Part shown: positions 4,854 through 5,863 of the stretch, piece after piece
Position numbering within the stretch: the first letter of the stretch is position 1
Layout: each line of letters starts with the position of its first letter
Assembly (NCBI GenBank): GCA_023419875.1
Contig: JAEZXM010000148.1
Span: 1-5,863, forward strand
Length of the DNA stretch: 5,863 nucleotides
From: Pseudomonadota bacterium
GTDB taxonomy: Bacteria > Myxococcota > Myxococcia > Myxococcales > Anaeromyxobacteraceae
Reading direction: 5' to 3'
The notes under the pieces: model-generated
What the model was told of the DNA's origin: nothing
The model's database searches: none
What the model saw: only the letters and a program-made list of their open reading frames with translations
Program-made: the position numbers and the translations under genes

Positions 4854-5863
4854 GAGACGCTTCGACCTTTCTCGACCGGCGCCGTCGTGGCCGGGACCGG
4901 CGCCGCGGGGGAGGGGCGATCGGGCTGGACTGCGGCGCGTGCGTCCAGCTCGTCGAGCTTGCGGTGGAAGAAGCGGAAGACGGCCACGAAGACGCTCATC
5001 ACGGGGGCCGCCAGGAGCGCACCGGCGATGCCGGCGCTGCGCTCGCCCACCACCAGGGCGAGCACGATCAGCACGGGGTGGATGCGGGCCGCGTCGCCCA
5101 TGATCTTGGGGTTCAGCACGTAGCTCTCGAGCGCGTGGATGCCGATGATCCAGCCGAGGGCGAGGAGCGCCTTGGTGGGGCCGCCGGAGCCGAGCGCGAG
5201 GAGCACGATCGGTACCGACGAGATGAAGGTCCCGAAGAAGGGGACGATGTAGAGGATGAACGCCAGGAAGGCGAGCGCGTACGCGAAGGGGATCTTGAGG
5301 ATCAGGAGCCCGACCAGCGTGAGCGCGCCGTTCACGAGCATGATCGTGAGCTGGCCCCGCACCACGCCGGAGAGCCCCACGTCGATCCCGTGCAGGAGCC
5401 GGCGGAACTCGGAGCGGTAGCTGCCCGGGACCAGGGTCTCCGACCAGCGGAGGATGCGCGGCCCGTCCATCGAGAGGAACGCGGTCAGCATGAACAGCAG
5501 GGCCACGAAGAAGACGGCGCGGAACGCGCCGCCGATGAGGCTGCGGGAGAGCGCCACCACGTCGCCGAGCCGGCCGCGCAGGCCCCGCGACGCCTCGTGC
5601 AGCGACTCGGCGATCCCGCTCGAGAGGTCGACGCTGAAGGCCGACTGCGACTCCCCTTCGACCGGCGCGACGTCGAGCGGGATGCCGTGGCGAGTGAGGA
5701 AGGCGTCGATGCTGCGCGCCCACTCGTCGAGGCGCTCGGGGGTGAGCCCGCCGAGGAAGTCGCGGAGCTCGGTGAGGCCGCGCACGGCCTCCCGGTAGAC
5801 CTGCGGGATCACCGAGACGGCGCCCACCCAGGTGAGGCCGCCGAGCACGATGTAGACGACCAG
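4850..5863 (-). CDS. AI-2E/PerM family membrane protein, C-terminal 337 residues (5' end outside window)
   Basis: The frame is open to the right edge, so the first TM segments and the start codon are missing; the GTG at 5848 is internal. Visible part (residues counted from the edge): a TM helix to ~19; a long soluble loop ~20-105 (VIPQVYREAV, then amphipathic segments); a TM at ~112-131; FLSMDG (129-134); and a cluster of TM helices ~172-298. Family signatures are the Pro/Gly-rich ILYIVPFFGTFISSVP (203-218) and ESYVLNPKIMG (246-256), followed by IHP (261-263) and the conserved GIAGALLAAPVM (278-289). The tail (303-337) is charged, then Pro/Ala-rich. Known for the family: members were named for autoinducer-2 export, but others act as Na+/H+ antiporters or have no known substrate, so AI-2 transport should not be assumed. 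The stop TGA shares 4 nt with the FKBP start, so the two are probably co-transcribed. Confidence 0.93.
   Translation of the reverse strand: MVVYIVLGGLTWVGAVSVIPQVYREAVRGLTELRDFLGGLTPERLDEWARSIDAFLTRHGIPLDVAPVEGESQSAFSVDLSSGIAESLHEASRGLRGRLGDVVALSRSLIGGAFRAVFFVALLFMLTAFLSMDGPRILRWSETLVPGSYRSEFRRLLHGIDVGLSGVVRGQLTIMLVNGALTLVGLLILKIPFAYALAFLAFILYIVPFFGTFISSVPIVLLALGSGGPTKALLALGWIIGIHALESYVLNPKIMGDAARIHPVLIVLALVVGERSAGIAGALLAAPVMSVFVAVFRFFHRKLDELDARAAVQPDRPSPAAPVPATTAPVEKGRSVS

Noticed and set aside
3225..5123. A 632-codon + strand open frame antisense to the GST and FKBP genes.
   Set aside because: Composition is Arg/Gly/Leu/Glu-rich and it crosses several well-supported genes and a hairpin, so it is a shadow frame.
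4095..5723. Reading the FKBP gene as a 542-residue fusion with an N-terminal extension.
   Set aside because: The upstream part is an out-of-frame, Arg/Pro/His-rich reading of the AI-2E-family gene. A signal peptide begins at the ATG at 4853, which overlaps that gene's stop.

Overview
The window is very GC-rich DNA with strong G/C preference at third codon positions. Genes are tightly packed and long open frames lie antisense to the real genes, as expected at this base composition. The chemoreceptor-rich content, the Ala/Pro/Arg-rich tails and the gene families fit a Myxococcota-type deltaproteobacterium such as an Anaeromyxobacter relative. That placement is inference from composition and gene content; no marker gene is present.

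Layout. At the left edge (1-373, + strand) is the C-terminal end of a methyl-accepting chemotaxis protein (MCP). Everything else is on the minus strand. Read in the direction of transcription, from the right edge: an AI-2E/PerM-family membrane protein (5' end outside the window); an exported FKBP-type peptidyl-prolyl isomerase whose start overlaps the preceding stop by 4 nt (ATGA); a strong GC hairpin; a YfcF-type glutathione S-transferase; a general-stress-type pyridoxamine-phosphate-oxidase-fold flavoprotein; a 232-residue two-pass membrane protein with no recognised output domain; and a complete 555-residue MCP. The MCP ends 8 bp from the stop of the + strand MCP, so the two chemoreceptor genes converge.

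How the genes fit together. There are three modules: an envelope pair (transporter-like protein plus periplasmic foldase), a redox or stress pair (GST plus flavin-fold protein), and a sensing pair. The main observation is in the sensing pair. The 232-residue protein aligns without gaps to the membrane-anchored sensor half of the neighbouring MCP (about 32 identities in 98 positions by hand count). It has the same TM-ectodomain-TM layout, but stops 13 residues after TM2 with no HAMP or signalling coiled coil. It looks like a 'headless' receptor paralogue beside its full-length partner.

No tRNA, rRNA, CRISPR array, insertion sequence or phage gene was seen. No gene-free stretch exceeds about 132 bp.
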